A stretch of DNA of 13,501 nt from CAKSQF01 sp964582375 (GCA_964582375.1 CAZORL010000040.1:1-13501); one strand, 5' to 3'. Shown: positions 1-7,298, counted from the stretch's first letter. Numbers and translations are program-made. Notes: generated from the letters alone by a model not told the origin.

Positions 1-84
1 GAAACGAATTTTGTTGAACAACAAATCGGCGATGCGACAACAAAATTTTGCCAATTCCTAATTCCTAATTCCTAATTCCTAATT
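1..84 (+). repeat. Right half of an interspersed repeat with a heptamer tail
   Basis: The left edge of the window holds a repeat half that probably starts outside it. Bases 1-11 and 16-28 match bases 9249-9259 and 9264-9276 exactly, with the same 4-base gap. Bases 20-34 (AACAAATCGGCGATG) recur at 4579-4593. The element ends in four full copies of the heptamer AATTCCT plus AATT (53-84). The tail stops 6 bases before the -35 box of thiI. No coding capacity is seen. Confidence 0.75.
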
Positions 85-89
85 ATCCC

Positions 90-118
90 TTGACTTTTTC
101 CCAAAAATACTGTATAAT
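90..118 (+). promoter_or_regulatory. Sigma-A-type promoter of thiI
   Basis: TTGACT (90-95) and TATAAT (113-118) are separated by 17 bases. The expected start of transcription, near 125, leaves a leader of about 50 bases before the thiI start codon. The promoter lies directly beside the heptamer tail of the preceding repeat. It shows that thiI can be transcribed independently of whatever lies upstream of the window. Confidence 0.8.
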
Positions 119-173
119 ATATCTGCCGATCGTCCCGATCGTGTAAATACAATTTACTGAAGAAATAACGGCT

Positions 174-1355
174 ATGAAAGAATTTATTTTATGCAAATAC
201 GGCGAGGTCGTGCTTAAAGGCCTCAACAAATCAAGCTTTGAACACATGATGGCAGCAAGTGTTAGACGCAGGATCGCCGAACTTGGTGAATTTGACGTCT
301 ATTATTCGCAATCGACCCTCTATGTCGAACCAAAAGACGACGCATGCGACATGGATGAGGCGTACGAGCGTGTCAAAAAGGTCTTCGGTATATCCTCTCT
401 CTCGCGTGCGATCGCCGTTGACAAGGATCTCGATGCCATACTCGACGCCGCAAGGACCTATCTCCCCGAAAAAATGGCAGGCGTGCGAACCTTCAAGGTC
501 GAGGGCAAGCGCGCGGATAAGCGATTCCCGATGACATCCCCCGAGCTGTCGGGCGAGATAGGCGCAACACTGCTTGAGGTCATGCCGAACCTCTCGGTCG
601 ATCTTCATAACCCCGACCTGACCGTTCGTGTCGAGATCCGCGAAAAATACGCCTTTTTGCACGCAGGTGCGGAAAAAGGCGCATGCGGCATGCCCGCAGG
701 CTCGGCAGGCCGTGCACTTCTCCTGCTTTCGGGCGGCATCGACTCGCCTGTCGCCGGCTACATGATGGCAAAGCGCGGTGCGGAACTTGACGCACTCTAC
801 TTCGAGTCGATCCCCTACACGTCCGAGATGGCACGCGAGAAGGTCATGACGCTTGCCGAAAAGGTCTGCCTCTACTCGGGCAGAATGCGCGTTCACACGA
901 TGAACCTGACCGAAATTCAAGAAAATATAAAAAAATACGCAGATGAGGAATATTTCACCCTCATTCTGCGTCGAGTAATGATGCGCCTTGCGACACGGCT
1001 GGCCTGCGAAAGGGAATGCCATGCACTGATCACGGGCGAGTCGCTCGGGCAGGTGGCATCGCAGACTCTGCTTGCACTCGGCGTCACCGACACGGTCGCC
1101 GATCTGCCCGTCTTCCGCCCTCTCATCGGCATGGACAAGGAAGAGATCGTCACGATCGCAAGAAAGATCGACACATATGACACATCGATCCTGCCTTACG
1201 AGGACTGTTGCACCGTCTTCACCCCCCGACACCCCCGAACCCGTCCGACCATCTCCGCCGTCGAGGAACAGGAGGCAAAGATCAAAGATCTCGCCGCCCT
1301 CGAGGACGCCGCATACAAGACGAGAGCGGAAAGAATGATAAAGGCGTATTCGTAA
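174..1355 (+). CDS. thiI: tRNA 4-thiouridine synthase ThiI (rhodanese-less form)
   Basis: ThiI adenylates uridine 8 of tRNA and transfers sulfur to it; in some bacteria it also supplies sulfur for the thiazole of thiamine. The protein is 393 residues. The N-terminus (ILCKYGEVVLKGLN) is typical of the family and supports the ATG at 174, although the ribosome binding site is weak. An N-terminal ferredoxin-like part and a THUMP domain cover roughly residues 1-165. The PP-loop SGGIDSPVA is at 186-194, TGESLGQVASQT at 287-298, and a Cys pair in PYEDCCTVF at 341-349. The C-terminal rhodanese domain of the 482-residue E. coli enzyme is absent, as in the Bacillus form, which takes sulfur from a partner cysteine desulfurase. 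Such a desulfurase gene is often adjacent, but it is not in this window. The gene has its own promoter and is convergent with the next gene. Confidence 0.95.
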   Translation: MKEFILCKYGEVVLKGLNKSSFEHMMAASVRRRIAELGEFDVYYSQSTLYVEPKDDACDMDEAYERVKKVFGISSLSRAIAVDKDLDAILDAARTYLPEKMAGVRTFKVEGKRADKRFPMTSPELSGEIGATLLEVMPNLSVDLHNPDLTVRVEIREKYAFLHAGAEKGACGMPAGSAGRALLLLSGGIDSPVAGYMMAKRGAELDALYFESIPYTSEMAREKVMTLAEKVCLYSGRMRVHTMNLTEIQENIKKYADEEYFTLILRRVMMRLATRLACERECHALITGESLGQVASQTLLALGVTDTVADLPVFRPLIGMDKEEIVTIARKIDTYDTSILPYEDCCTVFTPRHPRTRPTISAVEEQEAKIKDLAALEDAAYKTRAERMIKAYS

Positions 1356-1378
1356 GATATAAGTATTTGTGCGATGGG

Positions 1379-1448
1379 GATCTGTTTATCGCCGATTTCC
1401 CAATACAGATCAAATCCGTTTTCCCTCCTCACTATTACCTCTTACCTC
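1379..1448 (+). repeat. Interspersed repeat half with heptamer tail, overlapping the flippase stop codon
   Basis: The stretch contains a weak inverted repeat, GATCTGT (1379-1385) and ACAGATC (1405-1411). A pyrimidine-rich tail follows with units CTCACTA (1428-1434), TTACCTC (1435-1441) and TTACCTC (1442-1448). The same TTACCTC pair occurs at 7285-7298. The tail reads through the end of the minus-strand flippase and provides its TAA stop (1442-1444). No clear terminator is seen between the two convergent genes; the weak inverted repeat is the only candidate. Confidence 0.6.
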
Positions 1449-2905
1449 AATTTCCTTCCGCAAATAACTACCGCAACATAGACGCCGACCGCTGCCGTCA
1501 CTTTCCACCACAGACCAAACGGCACCATCCCGCCGACCGTCGTTCCTGCTGTCACTGCGGCAAAGGGGAGCAGAATGTCGAATACACCATCGATCTTTAC
1601 CCCGACTCTTTTTACAAGCCTTGCGACAGAGAGCGTGGCGTTGATGATCTCGCAAATATAGATCTCCGCAATGAACCCCCATACACCTATCCTCGGCGTC
1701 AGGGCAAACACCACCGCCACCGATAATATCGAGTCAAGCATGTTGACGAGCATCGTGTACCGTTGCTCGTCAACTCCTTTTAACAGACTGTCAACACAGG
1801 TGTCCATGTACATTATCGGCACAAGCGGCGCAAGATATCTGATATATCGCCCCGCCTCGACCGAGCCGCAGACAACTCGCCCGATCTCGCCGCCGAATGC
1901 CGCCAAGATCCCTGCCGTGCCGATGCCGAAGAATGCGGTGAACGAAATTGCCCGTGCGCCTGCCGATCTGACCGATCGCTCGCCCGTGCCGACCTGCCGC
2001 CTTGCGATCTCGGGCAGGAGCATCGAGCAAAAGGGGGTCAAAAACGAATAACCGAACATCACGACAGGCAGTGCCATCGACTGCACCCGAGCGTACGTCC
2101 GAAGTGCCTCGCTCTCACTAAAGCCCTTCTTCTTTAACCCATACGGGATGAGCAGATGCTCGATCGACCCAAGTCCCGAGCGAACATATGATGATACTGC
2201 CATCGGCAGTGCTATCCCGAGCAGTCGCCGCCGTCCCACGCTCCCACCCTCGACCTTTTCACCGTGCCTGTGGGCAAGATAAGCAAGTGCCGACAAAGCC
2301 AGCGTTGCCGCCTCGGATAACACTATCCCGACGCCGACCGCCGAGAGCGACCTCGAAAGCGAATCGCCCGTGCGACAAAGCAGTCGAGCGGTCACGAAGA
2401 CCCGAAATATCAGCCCGACCACCTGTGCAAGCGATGATCGCGTCACGCACCTGACGGCGGTAAAATATCCCGAAAGTGCCGACCCGAGCGACACGAGCGG
2501 CAGAGAGAGCGCAAGCGTGCGAAGCGTGACCGTCGTGCGCATATCGCCGAGCAAATGCCTCGATATCGGCTCGGATAAGATAAAAAGAAGAAATGCGGCA
2601 GGGATGCCGAAGGACAGGCTGTAGACCACGCACCCGACCATCGAAGGGCGTATCTTTTCGGGATGTCCGCTCCCGACTGCCTCGGACACGAGCCTTGTCG
2701 AGGCAAATCCGACCGCCGATGTCGCAAGCGTTGTTGCCGGCGAGTAGACGGCAAGCGTCAGAGTCAACAACCCCAAACCGTCGCTCCCCAGCCGCTCGGA
2801 CAGATAGACATTAAATCGAACCGAGATCGCACGCACGATCGCCGATGCGACCGACAGGACTATCACACCAAGCACAAATCGCCGACGATCTTGGCATCCG
2901 AACAT
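1442..2905 (-). CDS. MOP-superfamily flippase, SpoVB/MurJ-like polysaccharide exporter
   Basis: This is a predicted inner-membrane protein of 487 residues with about 12-14 hydrophobic segments. Members of this group flip lipid-linked oligosaccharides or peptidoglycan precursors, and SpoVB acts in spore cortex formation. The segment LIPYGLKKKGFSESEAL followed by a MALPVVMFGYSFLTPFCSMLLPEIA-like stretch (family pattern: GMALPxL, then LxPEIA) and the later LLKGVDEQRYTM are typical of the SpoVB/polysaccharide biosynthesis family. The ATG at 2905 is preceded by a purine-rich AAGGGGGGTG about 7 bases upstream. The last residues (KLR) and the stop lie in a repeat tail. Which substrate is moved cannot be told from sequence; there is no glycosyltransferase or sporulation gene beside it. 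Confidence 0.82.
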   Translation of the reverse strand: MFGCQDRRRFVLGVIVLSVASAIVRAISVRFNVYLSERLGSDGLGLLTLTLAVYSPATTLATSAVGFASTRLVSEAVGSGHPEKIRPSMVGCVVYSLSFGIPAAFLLFILSEPISRHLLGDMRTTVTLRTLALSLPLVSLGSALSGYFTAVRCVTRSSLAQVVGLIFRVFVTARLLCRTGDSLSRSLSAVGVGIVLSEAATLALSALAYLAHRHGEKVEGGSVGRRRLLGIALPMAVSSYVRSGLGSIEHLLIPYGLKKKGFSESEALRTYARVQSMALPVVMFGYSFLTPFCSMLLPEIARRQVGTGERSVRSAGARAISFTAFFGIGTAGILAAFGGEIGRVVCGSVEAGRYIRYLAPLVPIMYMDTCVDSLLKGVDEQRYTMLVNMLDSILSVAVVFALTPRIGVWGFIAEIYICEIINATLSVARLVKRVGVKIDGVFDILLPFAAVTAGTTVGGMVPFGLWWKVTAAVGVYVAVVICGRKLR

Positions 2906-2929
2906 TTCCGCACCCCCCTTTGTGACAAT

Positions 2930-2957
2930 TTTATGAGCCGTGATGCGGCGATATCAA
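2930..2957 (-). promoter_or_regulatory. Possible promoter of the flippase gene
   Basis: On the minus strand, TTGATA (2957-2952) is followed after 16 bases by CATAAA (2935-2930). The -35 is good and the -10 is poor. It lies just upstream of the gene's ribosome binding site, and no better candidate was seen. Confidence 0.35.
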
Positions 2958-2985
2958 CAATTCTCTTAAATATTTCGAAAATCTG

Positions 2986-3014
2986 TTGCAAATTTCATCA
3001 TTTTGTGGTATCAT
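2986..3014 (+). promoter_or_regulatory. Promoter of the MATE gene
   Basis: TTGCAA (2986-2991) and TATCAT (3009-3014) are 17 bases apart. Transcription would start near 3021 and leave a leader of about 115 bases. I see no convincing riboswitch fold in that leader, which is A/C-rich and largely unstructured by eye. Confidence 0.55.
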
Positions 3015-3134
3015 CTGTCTTGATCCCCCGAATTAATCAATCGACCACACGCGACGAACAAATATCGTTGAACATATCACCCCCACCCATCAAAAAAGCA
3101 AATTACACCTTCTTCCCCGAAAGGACATACCATC

Positions 3135-4499
3135 TTGAACAAGGATCTCACAAAAACAAAGAAAGAGGCAGACCACGCTAACCTGACGGTCGGATCGCTG
3201 CCCAAAAAAATACTGATATTCAGCCTGCCGCTGATGGCGTCGCAACTGCTCCAGGTTCTCTTTAACATGGCGGATGTCGCCGTGGTCGGCAGATTTTCAA
3301 GCGCGATCGCTCTCGGCTCGGTCGGCTCGACCTCGACACTCGTCACACTGTTCACGGGGATGCTGATCGGACTTGCCTCGGCGGTCAATGTCATCGCCGC
3401 AAAGCACATCGGCGCAAAAGAGCCGAGCGAGCTTCGCCGCACCGTCGGCTCTGCATTCATCGTCTGCACGGGAGTCGGCGTCATGATAATGCTCGCCTGT
3501 CTCATCTTGGCACGCCCGATGCTCGAGTTGATAGGCACAAAGGACGAGCTGATCGACGGCGCGGTGCTCTACTTTAAGATATACGCACTCGGCATGCCCT
3601 CGCTTGCGATATTCAATTACGGCAACGCCATCCTCAGTGCACAGGGCGACACAAAACGCCCACTCGTCTATCTGACTGCGGCAGGCGTGGTGAATGTCAT
3701 ATTGAATCTCATTTTCGTCATCGGACTTCACATGTCGGTAGACGGCGTTTCGCTCGCAAGTATCATCTCGCAGACCCTCTCGGCTGTGCTGATACTCATT
3801 CGCATGGCAAAAAACGACGGCGATATCAAGTTTGATATTGCACACCTCGAGTGCTCGAGCGAAAAATTTCGGCAAATACTCGCGCTCGGCATCCCTGCCG
3901 CACTGCAAAACGCAATTTTTGCCGTGGCGAATCTGTTTATACAGAGGGGTGTCAACTCGTTTGATCATGTTATGGTCGAGGGCGACTCTGCGGCGGCAAA
4001 TGCGGATGCGATAGTCTACAACGTAATGGCGGCGTTCTATACTGCGGCATCGACCTTTATGGGTCAAAATCTCGGCGCGGGCAAGAAGGATCGCGCACTA
4101 AAGAGCTTTTTTGTCAGCCTTGCCTACTCGGCTGTATCGGGCGCGATACTCGGCGGACTGCTCCTTGTGTTCGGACGGGTGTTTCTGTCGATGTTCACGA
4201 CCGAGCAGGCAGTTGCGGATGCGGGCATGCAAAGGATCATGATAATGGGCTTTTCCTATATGCTCTCTGCCCCGATGGACTGCACGATAGCCGCATCCCG
4301 AGGGCTTGGAAAGAGCCTTGTCCCGACGATCATCGTCATCCTCGGCTCGTGCGTCTTTAGGGTCACCTGGGTCTACACCATCTTCGCCGCCATCCGCACC
4401 ATCCCCTCGCTCTATCTGCTCTACCCATTCTCCTGGACTATCACCGCCACCGCAGAGATCGTGTACTTTGCGAGAGAGTACGGAAAGCTCGGGAATTAG
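3135..4499 (+). CDS. MATE-family efflux transporter
   Basis: This is a predicted 12-helix inner-membrane protein of 454 residues, the usual MATE length. MATE proteins export cationic drugs or metabolites in exchange for Na+ or H+. The first half has the typical order GSLPKKILIFSLPLMASQLL, then FNMADVAVVGRF, then a helix ending SAVNVIAAKHIGA. NYGNAILSAQGDTKRPL and NVILNLIFV follow around residues 155-200. The second half repeats the fold, with AANADAIVYNVMAAFYTAASTFMGQNLGAG near 290-315. The start is a TTG at 3135 with AAAGGA at 3120-3125, 9 bases upstream. No ATG lies close enough, and the family-conserved N-terminus would be lost by starting later. The gene is divergent from the other MOP-superfamily exporter. 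Its stop (TAG) sits in a GAATTAG string resembling a repeat tail. The substrate is unknown. Confidence 0.93.
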   Translation: MNKDLTKTKKEADHANLTVGSLPKKILIFSLPLMASQLLQVLFNMADVAVVGRFSSAIALGSVGSTSTLVTLFTGMLIGLASAVNVIAAKHIGAKEPSELRRTVGSAFIVCTGVGVMIMLACLILARPMLELIGTKDELIDGAVLYFKIYALGMPSLAIFNYGNAILSAQGDTKRPLVYLTAAGVVNVILNLIFVIGLHMSVDGVSLASIISQTLSAVLILIRMAKNDGDIKFDIAHLECSSEKFRQILALGIPAALQNAIFAVANLFIQRGVNSFDHVMVEGDSAAANADAIVYNVMAAFYTAASTFMGQNLGAGKKDRALKSFFVSLAYSAVSGAILGGLLLVFGRVFLSMFTTEQAVADAGMQRIMIMGFSYMLSAPMDCTIAASRGLGKSLVPTIIVILGSCVFRVTWVYTIFAAIRTIPSLYLLYPFSWTITATAEIVYFAREYGKLGN

Positions 4500-4517
4500 T
4501 TGTAAGATGCTTTTGTC

Positions 4518-4573
4518 GCAAACCTGTTCGCTCGTAAACTTGTTTGCGGTCTGCCGACCTCTTCGGCGGTCGG
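4518..4573 (+). other. Two hairpins downstream of the MATE gene
   Basis: GCAAAC (4518-4523) pairs with GTTTGC (4542-4547), and CCGACC (4554-4559) pairs with GGTCGG (4568-4573) around an 8-base loop. No T-run follows, so these are not clear intrinsic terminators. They may form the centre of the repeat that continues to 4647. Confidence 0.45.
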
Positions 4574-4574
4574 T

Positions 4575-4647
4575 GTATAACAAATCGGCGATGTGACGAT
4601 CAGATTTTCACCTGCCATTTCCTCACTTCTCATTCCCAATTCTCTTG
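4575..4647 (+). repeat. Interspersed repeat half with heptamer tail, running into a promoter
   Basis: AACAAATCGGCGATG (4579-4593) matches bases 20-34 exactly, and the identity resumes with GAC after one mismatch. GATTTTCACC follows, then pyrimidine-rich heptamers TCCTCAC (4620-4626), TTCTCAT (4627-4633), TCCCAAT (4634-4640) and TCTCTTG (4641-4647). The last unit overlaps the -35 box of the regulator promoter. The orientation matches that of the copy at the left edge. Confidence 0.65.
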
Positions 4648-4673
4648 ATTTGTTAACAAAATTGTGCTACAAT
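4645..4673 (+). promoter_or_regulatory. Promoter of the membrane-bound XRE regulator
   Basis: TTGATT (4645-4650) and TACAAT (4668-4673) are separated by 17 bases. The repeat's heptamer tail overlaps the -35. A GTG at 4664 lies inside this promoter, so it cannot be the start of translation. Confidence 0.75.
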
Positions 4674-4693
4674 ATAGAAAAGGAGGCGACGAC

Positions 4694-5278
4694 ATGGATG
4701 ATATCAGATCTAACATCGCAAAAAATATGACCGCGCTTCGGCAGGCAGCCGGGATGACGCAGGCGGAACTTGCAGGACTGCTTTGCTACTCGGACAAATC
4801 GGTATCCAAATGGGAGCGTGCCGAATCTGTCCCCGACATCATCGTCTTAAAAGCCATCGCCGACCACTTCTCGGTCAGCGTTGACTACCTCATCACCGCT
4901 CACGACGATGCCGAACCTCTCCCCGATGACAGATCAACGACCTTCATCAGCAAACGACGCATCACAGCAGTCGCCGTGCTCGGCGTCTATGCGATCGCTT
5001 TTTTGGTGTTCGTCATCCTTTGGCTCTCCGGCAGGCTCTCGGGCATGCCGTTTGCCATCGCTACGCCTGTCGCTCTCGTGACCGCACTCGTCCTTCATTC
5101 GATCTGGCAGAGCGGAAAATACAATTTCTACATCGTCTCGGGGCTTATGGTCTCGATCTTCGCCCTGCTCTACTTCCTTTTCATAAGGTTTAATCCATGG
5201 CAGATCTTCCTGCTCGCCATCCCCTCAGAGATCATCATTTTTATTGCGTTTCACCTCAGATCAACGAGAAATCGTTGA
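4694..5278 (+). CDS. XRE-family helix-turn-helix regulator with a C-terminal membrane domain
   Basis: The protein is 194 residues. Residues 4-66 form an HTH_3/XRE DNA-binding domain with IAKNMTALRQAAGMTQAELA, the recognition region YSDKSVSKWERAESVPD and the usual LKAIADHFSVSVDYLI. Four hydrophobic segments follow at about 90-112, 120-137, 142-164 and 169-187, so it is probably tethered to the membrane. I chose the ATG at 4694 because AAAGGAGG (4678-4685) lies 8 bases before it and because the longer GTG start at 4664 falls inside the -10 box. It is a single-gene unit with its own promoter and terminator. The neighbouring MATE gene or its own gene are possible targets; nothing in the sequence decides this. 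Function of the membrane part is unknown. Confidence 0.88.
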   Translation: MDDIRSNIAKNMTALRQAAGMTQAELAGLLCYSDKSVSKWERAESVPDIIVLKAIADHFSVSVDYLITAHDDAEPLPDDRSTTFISKRRITAVAVLGVYAIAFLVFVILWLSGRLSGMPFAIATPVALVTALVLHSIWQSGKYNFYIVSGLMVSIFALLYFLFIRFNPWQIFLLAIPSEIIIFIAFHLRSTRNR

Positions 5279-5297
5279 TCAAATACCCCATTCTACT

Positions 5298-5340
5298 CAG
5301 AGTAGAGTTGACTTTCGCCAACTCTACTCTGTATTTTTTT
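5298..5340 (+). terminator. Intrinsic terminator of the XRE regulator
   Basis: CAGAGTAGAGTTG (5298-5310) pairs perfectly with CAACTCTACTCTG (5319-5331), a 13-bp stem with an 8-base loop. TATTTTTTT follows to 5340. Partial echoes of the stem (GTAGAGTTG at 5344-5352, AGTAGAG at 5365-5371) lie just downstream. Confidence 0.92.
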
Positions 5341-5391
5341 GCGGTAGAGTTGCGATCCTTGCAAAGTAGAGCGGCGGCGGCAAGCAGTAGG

Positions 5392-5420
5392 TTGACTTTT
5401 TCCCCCGATCGGGCTATAAT
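5392..5420 (+). promoter_or_regulatory. Sigma-A-type promoter of degV
   Basis: TTGACT (5392-5397) and TATAAT (5415-5420) are 17 bases apart, giving a near-consensus promoter with a leader of about 30 bases before the TTG start at 5457. Confidence 0.85.
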
Positions 5421-5456
5421 GGTATCAACACCTAAATCCAAAAGGAAGATCTTATT

Positions 5457-6326
5457 TTGAACAATACCAAAAACATAAAGCTCGCCACTGACACATCGGC
5501 AAACCTGCCGCAGGATATCATCGACAAATACTCGATCGCAGTGATCCCCTTCACTTATACGGTAAACGGCGAGCATATCGATCAAAATGGCAACTTCGAC
5601 GGCGTGGCGTTCTATAATGCAATGCGTGAGGGCGCGGATGTGCGCACATCGATGATCAACCCCGACGCATACAGAGAATTTTTCGAAAAGCTTCTCCACA
5701 CGTGTGACGGAATTATATACATTTCAATGTCGGGCGGCATCAGCGGCAGTGCAAATGCGGCGACGATCGCGGCAGCCGAGCTTCGTGGTGACTATCCCGA
5801 CAAAAAGATCGCCGTCATCGACTCGCTCGGCGCATCGCTGGGTGAGGGTCTGCAGGTCATCGGTGCGGCAGAACTGCTCCGTCGCGGACACGACATGGAC
5901 ACGGTCGTCACCGAGATAGGCTCGCACCTGCAAAATGTCTGCCAATATTTCACCGTTGACGATCTCCACTACCTTCATAAAGGCGGCAGACTCTCGGGCG
6001 GCAGTGCGGTGATCGGCTCACTGCTAAAGATCAAGCCGATACTCACGGGAAATGCCGAGGGCAAGATAGTCAGTTGTGACAAGGTCAGAGGGAGAAAGGC
6101 GGCAATCGATGCACTTGCCGAAAAATACGACCTCCTCGCCTTCGATAAACGCTCCCCTATCGGCATCGCACACGCCGATGACAGTGCGGCGGCAGATCAG
6201 CTGCGTCAAAAGCTTGTCGAAAAAGGCTTTGATGGCGAGTGCCTGACCGTCTGCTACGAGCCTGTCACCGGCTCCCATGTCGGACCGGGCACACTCGCAC
6301 TCTTTTTCAGAGGAATACACAAATAA
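5457..6326 (+). CDS. DegV-family fatty-acid-binding protein (FakB-like)
   Basis: DegV/FakB proteins bind a single fatty acid and, with the kinase FakA, feed it into phospholipid synthesis. The protein is 289 residues, the usual length. Family marks are TDTSANLP at 11-18, the TSMINP loop at 64-69 (TSQPSP in many members), SMSGGISGS at 90-98, LHYLHKGGRLSGG at 170-182, KIKPIL at 191-196 and GSHVGPGTLALFF at 272-284. It starts with TTG at 5457, with AAAAGGA (5440-5446) about 10 bases upstream; no other start keeps the conserved N-terminus. It is alone in its transcription unit. FakA is not in the window. It is likely cytoplasmic, with no signal peptide or membrane segment. The family call is firm; the bound lipid is unknown. 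Confidence 0.94.
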   Translation: MNNTKNIKLATDTSANLPQDIIDKYSIAVIPFTYTVNGEHIDQNGNFDGVAFYNAMREGADVRTSMINPDAYREFFEKLLHTCDGIIYISMSGGISGSANAATIAAAELRGDYPDKKIAVIDSLGASLGEGLQVIGAAELLRRGHDMDTVVTEIGSHLQNVCQYFTVDDLHYLHKGGRLSGGSAVIGSLLKIKPILTGNAEGKIVSCDKVRGRKAAIDALAEKYDLLAFDKRSPIGIAHADDSAAADQLRQKLVEKGFDGECLTVCYEPVTGSHVGPGTLALFFRGIHK

Positions 6327-6353
6327 ACGCCGTGGCGTTTATGGCGTTTATTT
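6321..6353 (+). terminator. Hairpin overlapping the degV stop codon, probable terminator
   Basis: AAATAAACGCC (6321-6331) pairs with GGCGTTTATTT (6343-6353), an 11-bp perfect stem with an 11-base loop; it includes the stop TAA. The loop contains a second GGCGTTT (6334-6340) that could compete for the same arm. Only a short T-rich stretch is present, so termination strength is uncertain. Confidence 0.6.
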
Positions 6354-6364
6354 GGAAGGAATAT

Positions 6365-6444
6365 GTAATAGTGAAGAGGTAAGAGGTGAGGAGCATTTTC
6401 GTCCTGTGAGCGAAAATGGATCTTGATTTGTAATTCGAAAGCGG
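6365..6444 (-). repeat. Interspersed repeat copy A, left of the hemolysin III gene
   Basis: The copy begins with purine-rich heptamers GTAATAG, TGAAGAG, GTAAGAG and GTGAGGA (6365-6392). A hairpin core with arms CATTTTCG (6394-6401) and CGAAAATG (6411-6418) follows, then TCTTGATTTGTAATTCGAAA and GCGG to 6444. It is the inverse of the copy at 7223-7298, matching over about 72 bases with roughly seven differences by eye. The tail faces the degV terminator, 12 bases away. Confidence 0.85.
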
Positions 6445-6516
6445 CAAACAAAAATCACCTGCGAGAAAAAACATCCTTAAACAACAAAACGGCATTTTAC
6501 CCAAAGGAGAAAGCAC

Positions 6517-7188
6517 ATGACACGTACACCGCTCAAAGACAGAGTCCTGCCTGCATACACAAGGGGACAGGACATCGCAAACATGGTCACCCACATAGTG
6601 GGCGGCGCGATCGGCACTCTCACGCTCGTGCTCGCCGTCCTAATCTCCGTCTACCACAAAAATGTGTGGGGGACGGTCAGCGGTGCGATCTGGGGTGGGT
6701 CGATGATCGCACTTTACAGCGTTTCAAGCATATATCACGGACTTCGCCCGTCAATGGGCAAAAAAGTAATGCAGGTCATCGATCATTGCACGATTTATTT
6801 TCTGATAGCCGGCACATATACGCCCATTCTGCTCTCCTCGATCCGCCCCGAACACCCGACACTCGCATGGACGATATTCGGCATCGAGTGGGGATTTGTC
6901 GCATTCGCGGTCGTCTTCACGGCAATCGACCACAAAAAATACGCCGTGCTTTCCATGCTCTGCTATATCGGCATGGGCTGGTGCATAATTTTTGCTCTGC
7001 GCACAACGATCGCTTGCATGGGAAAGGACGGATTTGCTTGGCTTCTCGCAGGCGGCATTGCCTACACCATCGGCGCAGTGCTCTATATGATAGGACACAA
7101 GAAACCGATATTTCATACAGTATTCCACATCTTCGTAGACCTCGGCAGTCTGCTCCAAGCGGTCTGCATTTTAGGATTTGTGTTGTGA
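6517..7188 (+). CDS. Hemolysin III / PAQR-family membrane protein
   Basis: The protein is 223 residues with seven predicted membrane helices and belongs to the HlyIII (YqfA/YplQ-like, adiponectin-receptor-related) family. Family members probably bind zinc and act as membrane hydrolases; the haemolysis label comes from one Bacillus protein and need not apply. Visible marks are H26 in MVTHIVGG, SSIYHGL with H74, DHCTIYFLIAGTYTPILL from residue 89, and FHTVFHIFVDLGS with H200 and H204. H74, H200 and H204 are the likely metal ligands. The position after GSLL, usually His, is Gln214. AAAGGAGA lies just before the ATG at 6517. No clear promoter was found, so it may depend on readthrough from degV. 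The gene lies between two inverted repeat copies. Confidence 0.92.
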   Translation: MTRTPLKDRVLPAYTRGQDIANMVTHIVGGAIGTLTLVLAVLISVYHKNVWGTVSGAIWGGSMIALYSVSSIYHGLRPSMGKKVMQVIDHCTIYFLIAGTYTPILLSSIRPEHPTLAWTIFGIEWGFVAFAVVFTAIDHKKYAVLSMLCYIGMGWCIIFALRTTIACMGKDGFAWLLAGGIAYTIGAVLYMIGHKKPIFHTVFHIFVDLGSLLQAVCILGFVL

Positions 7189-7222
7189 ATCAGGAGTTCG
7201 ACATGGCTTTGGGACAAGATCT

Positions 7223-7298
7223 CCGCTTTCGAATTACAAATCAAGACCCATTTTCGCCCATCGGGCGAAAATGTTCCTCACCTCTTACCTCTTACCTC
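7223..7298 (+). repeat. Interspersed repeat copy B, right of the hemolysin III gene
   Basis: CCGCTTTCGAATTACAAATC starts the copy. A perfect 11-bp hairpin follows, CATTTTCGCCC (7249-7259) and GGGCGAAAATG (7263-7273). Heptamers TCACCTC, TTACCTC and TTACCTC (7278-7298) end it. It is inverted relative to copy A. Its last base touches the A-run of the bidirectional terminator at 7299. Confidence 0.88.

Noticed and set aside
53..84. CRISPR-like interpretation of the short repeats
   Set aside because: The units are 7 bases with no spacers, which is a tandem array and not a CRISPR. No cas gene is present.
231..1232. A 333-residue open frame on the minus strand inside thiI
   Set aside because: It lies wholly opposite thiI, has a low-complexity Cys/His/Arg-rich translation and matches no family. 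It is a product of codon bias in the real gene.
3021..3134. Riboswitch in the long MATE leader
   Set aside because: Some MATE genes have guanidine or other riboswitches, but no conserved motif or convincing stem was found here.
3297..4067. A 256-residue open frame on the minus strand inside the MATE gene
   Set aside because: It is antisense to a clear membrane-transport gene, and its translation is hydrophilic Cys/Arg/Asp-rich sequence with no recognisable domain.
4664..4693. GTG at 4664 as an earlier start for the XRE regulator
   Set aside because: It lies inside the promoter before the -10 box; the ATG at 4694 has an excellent ribosome binding site.
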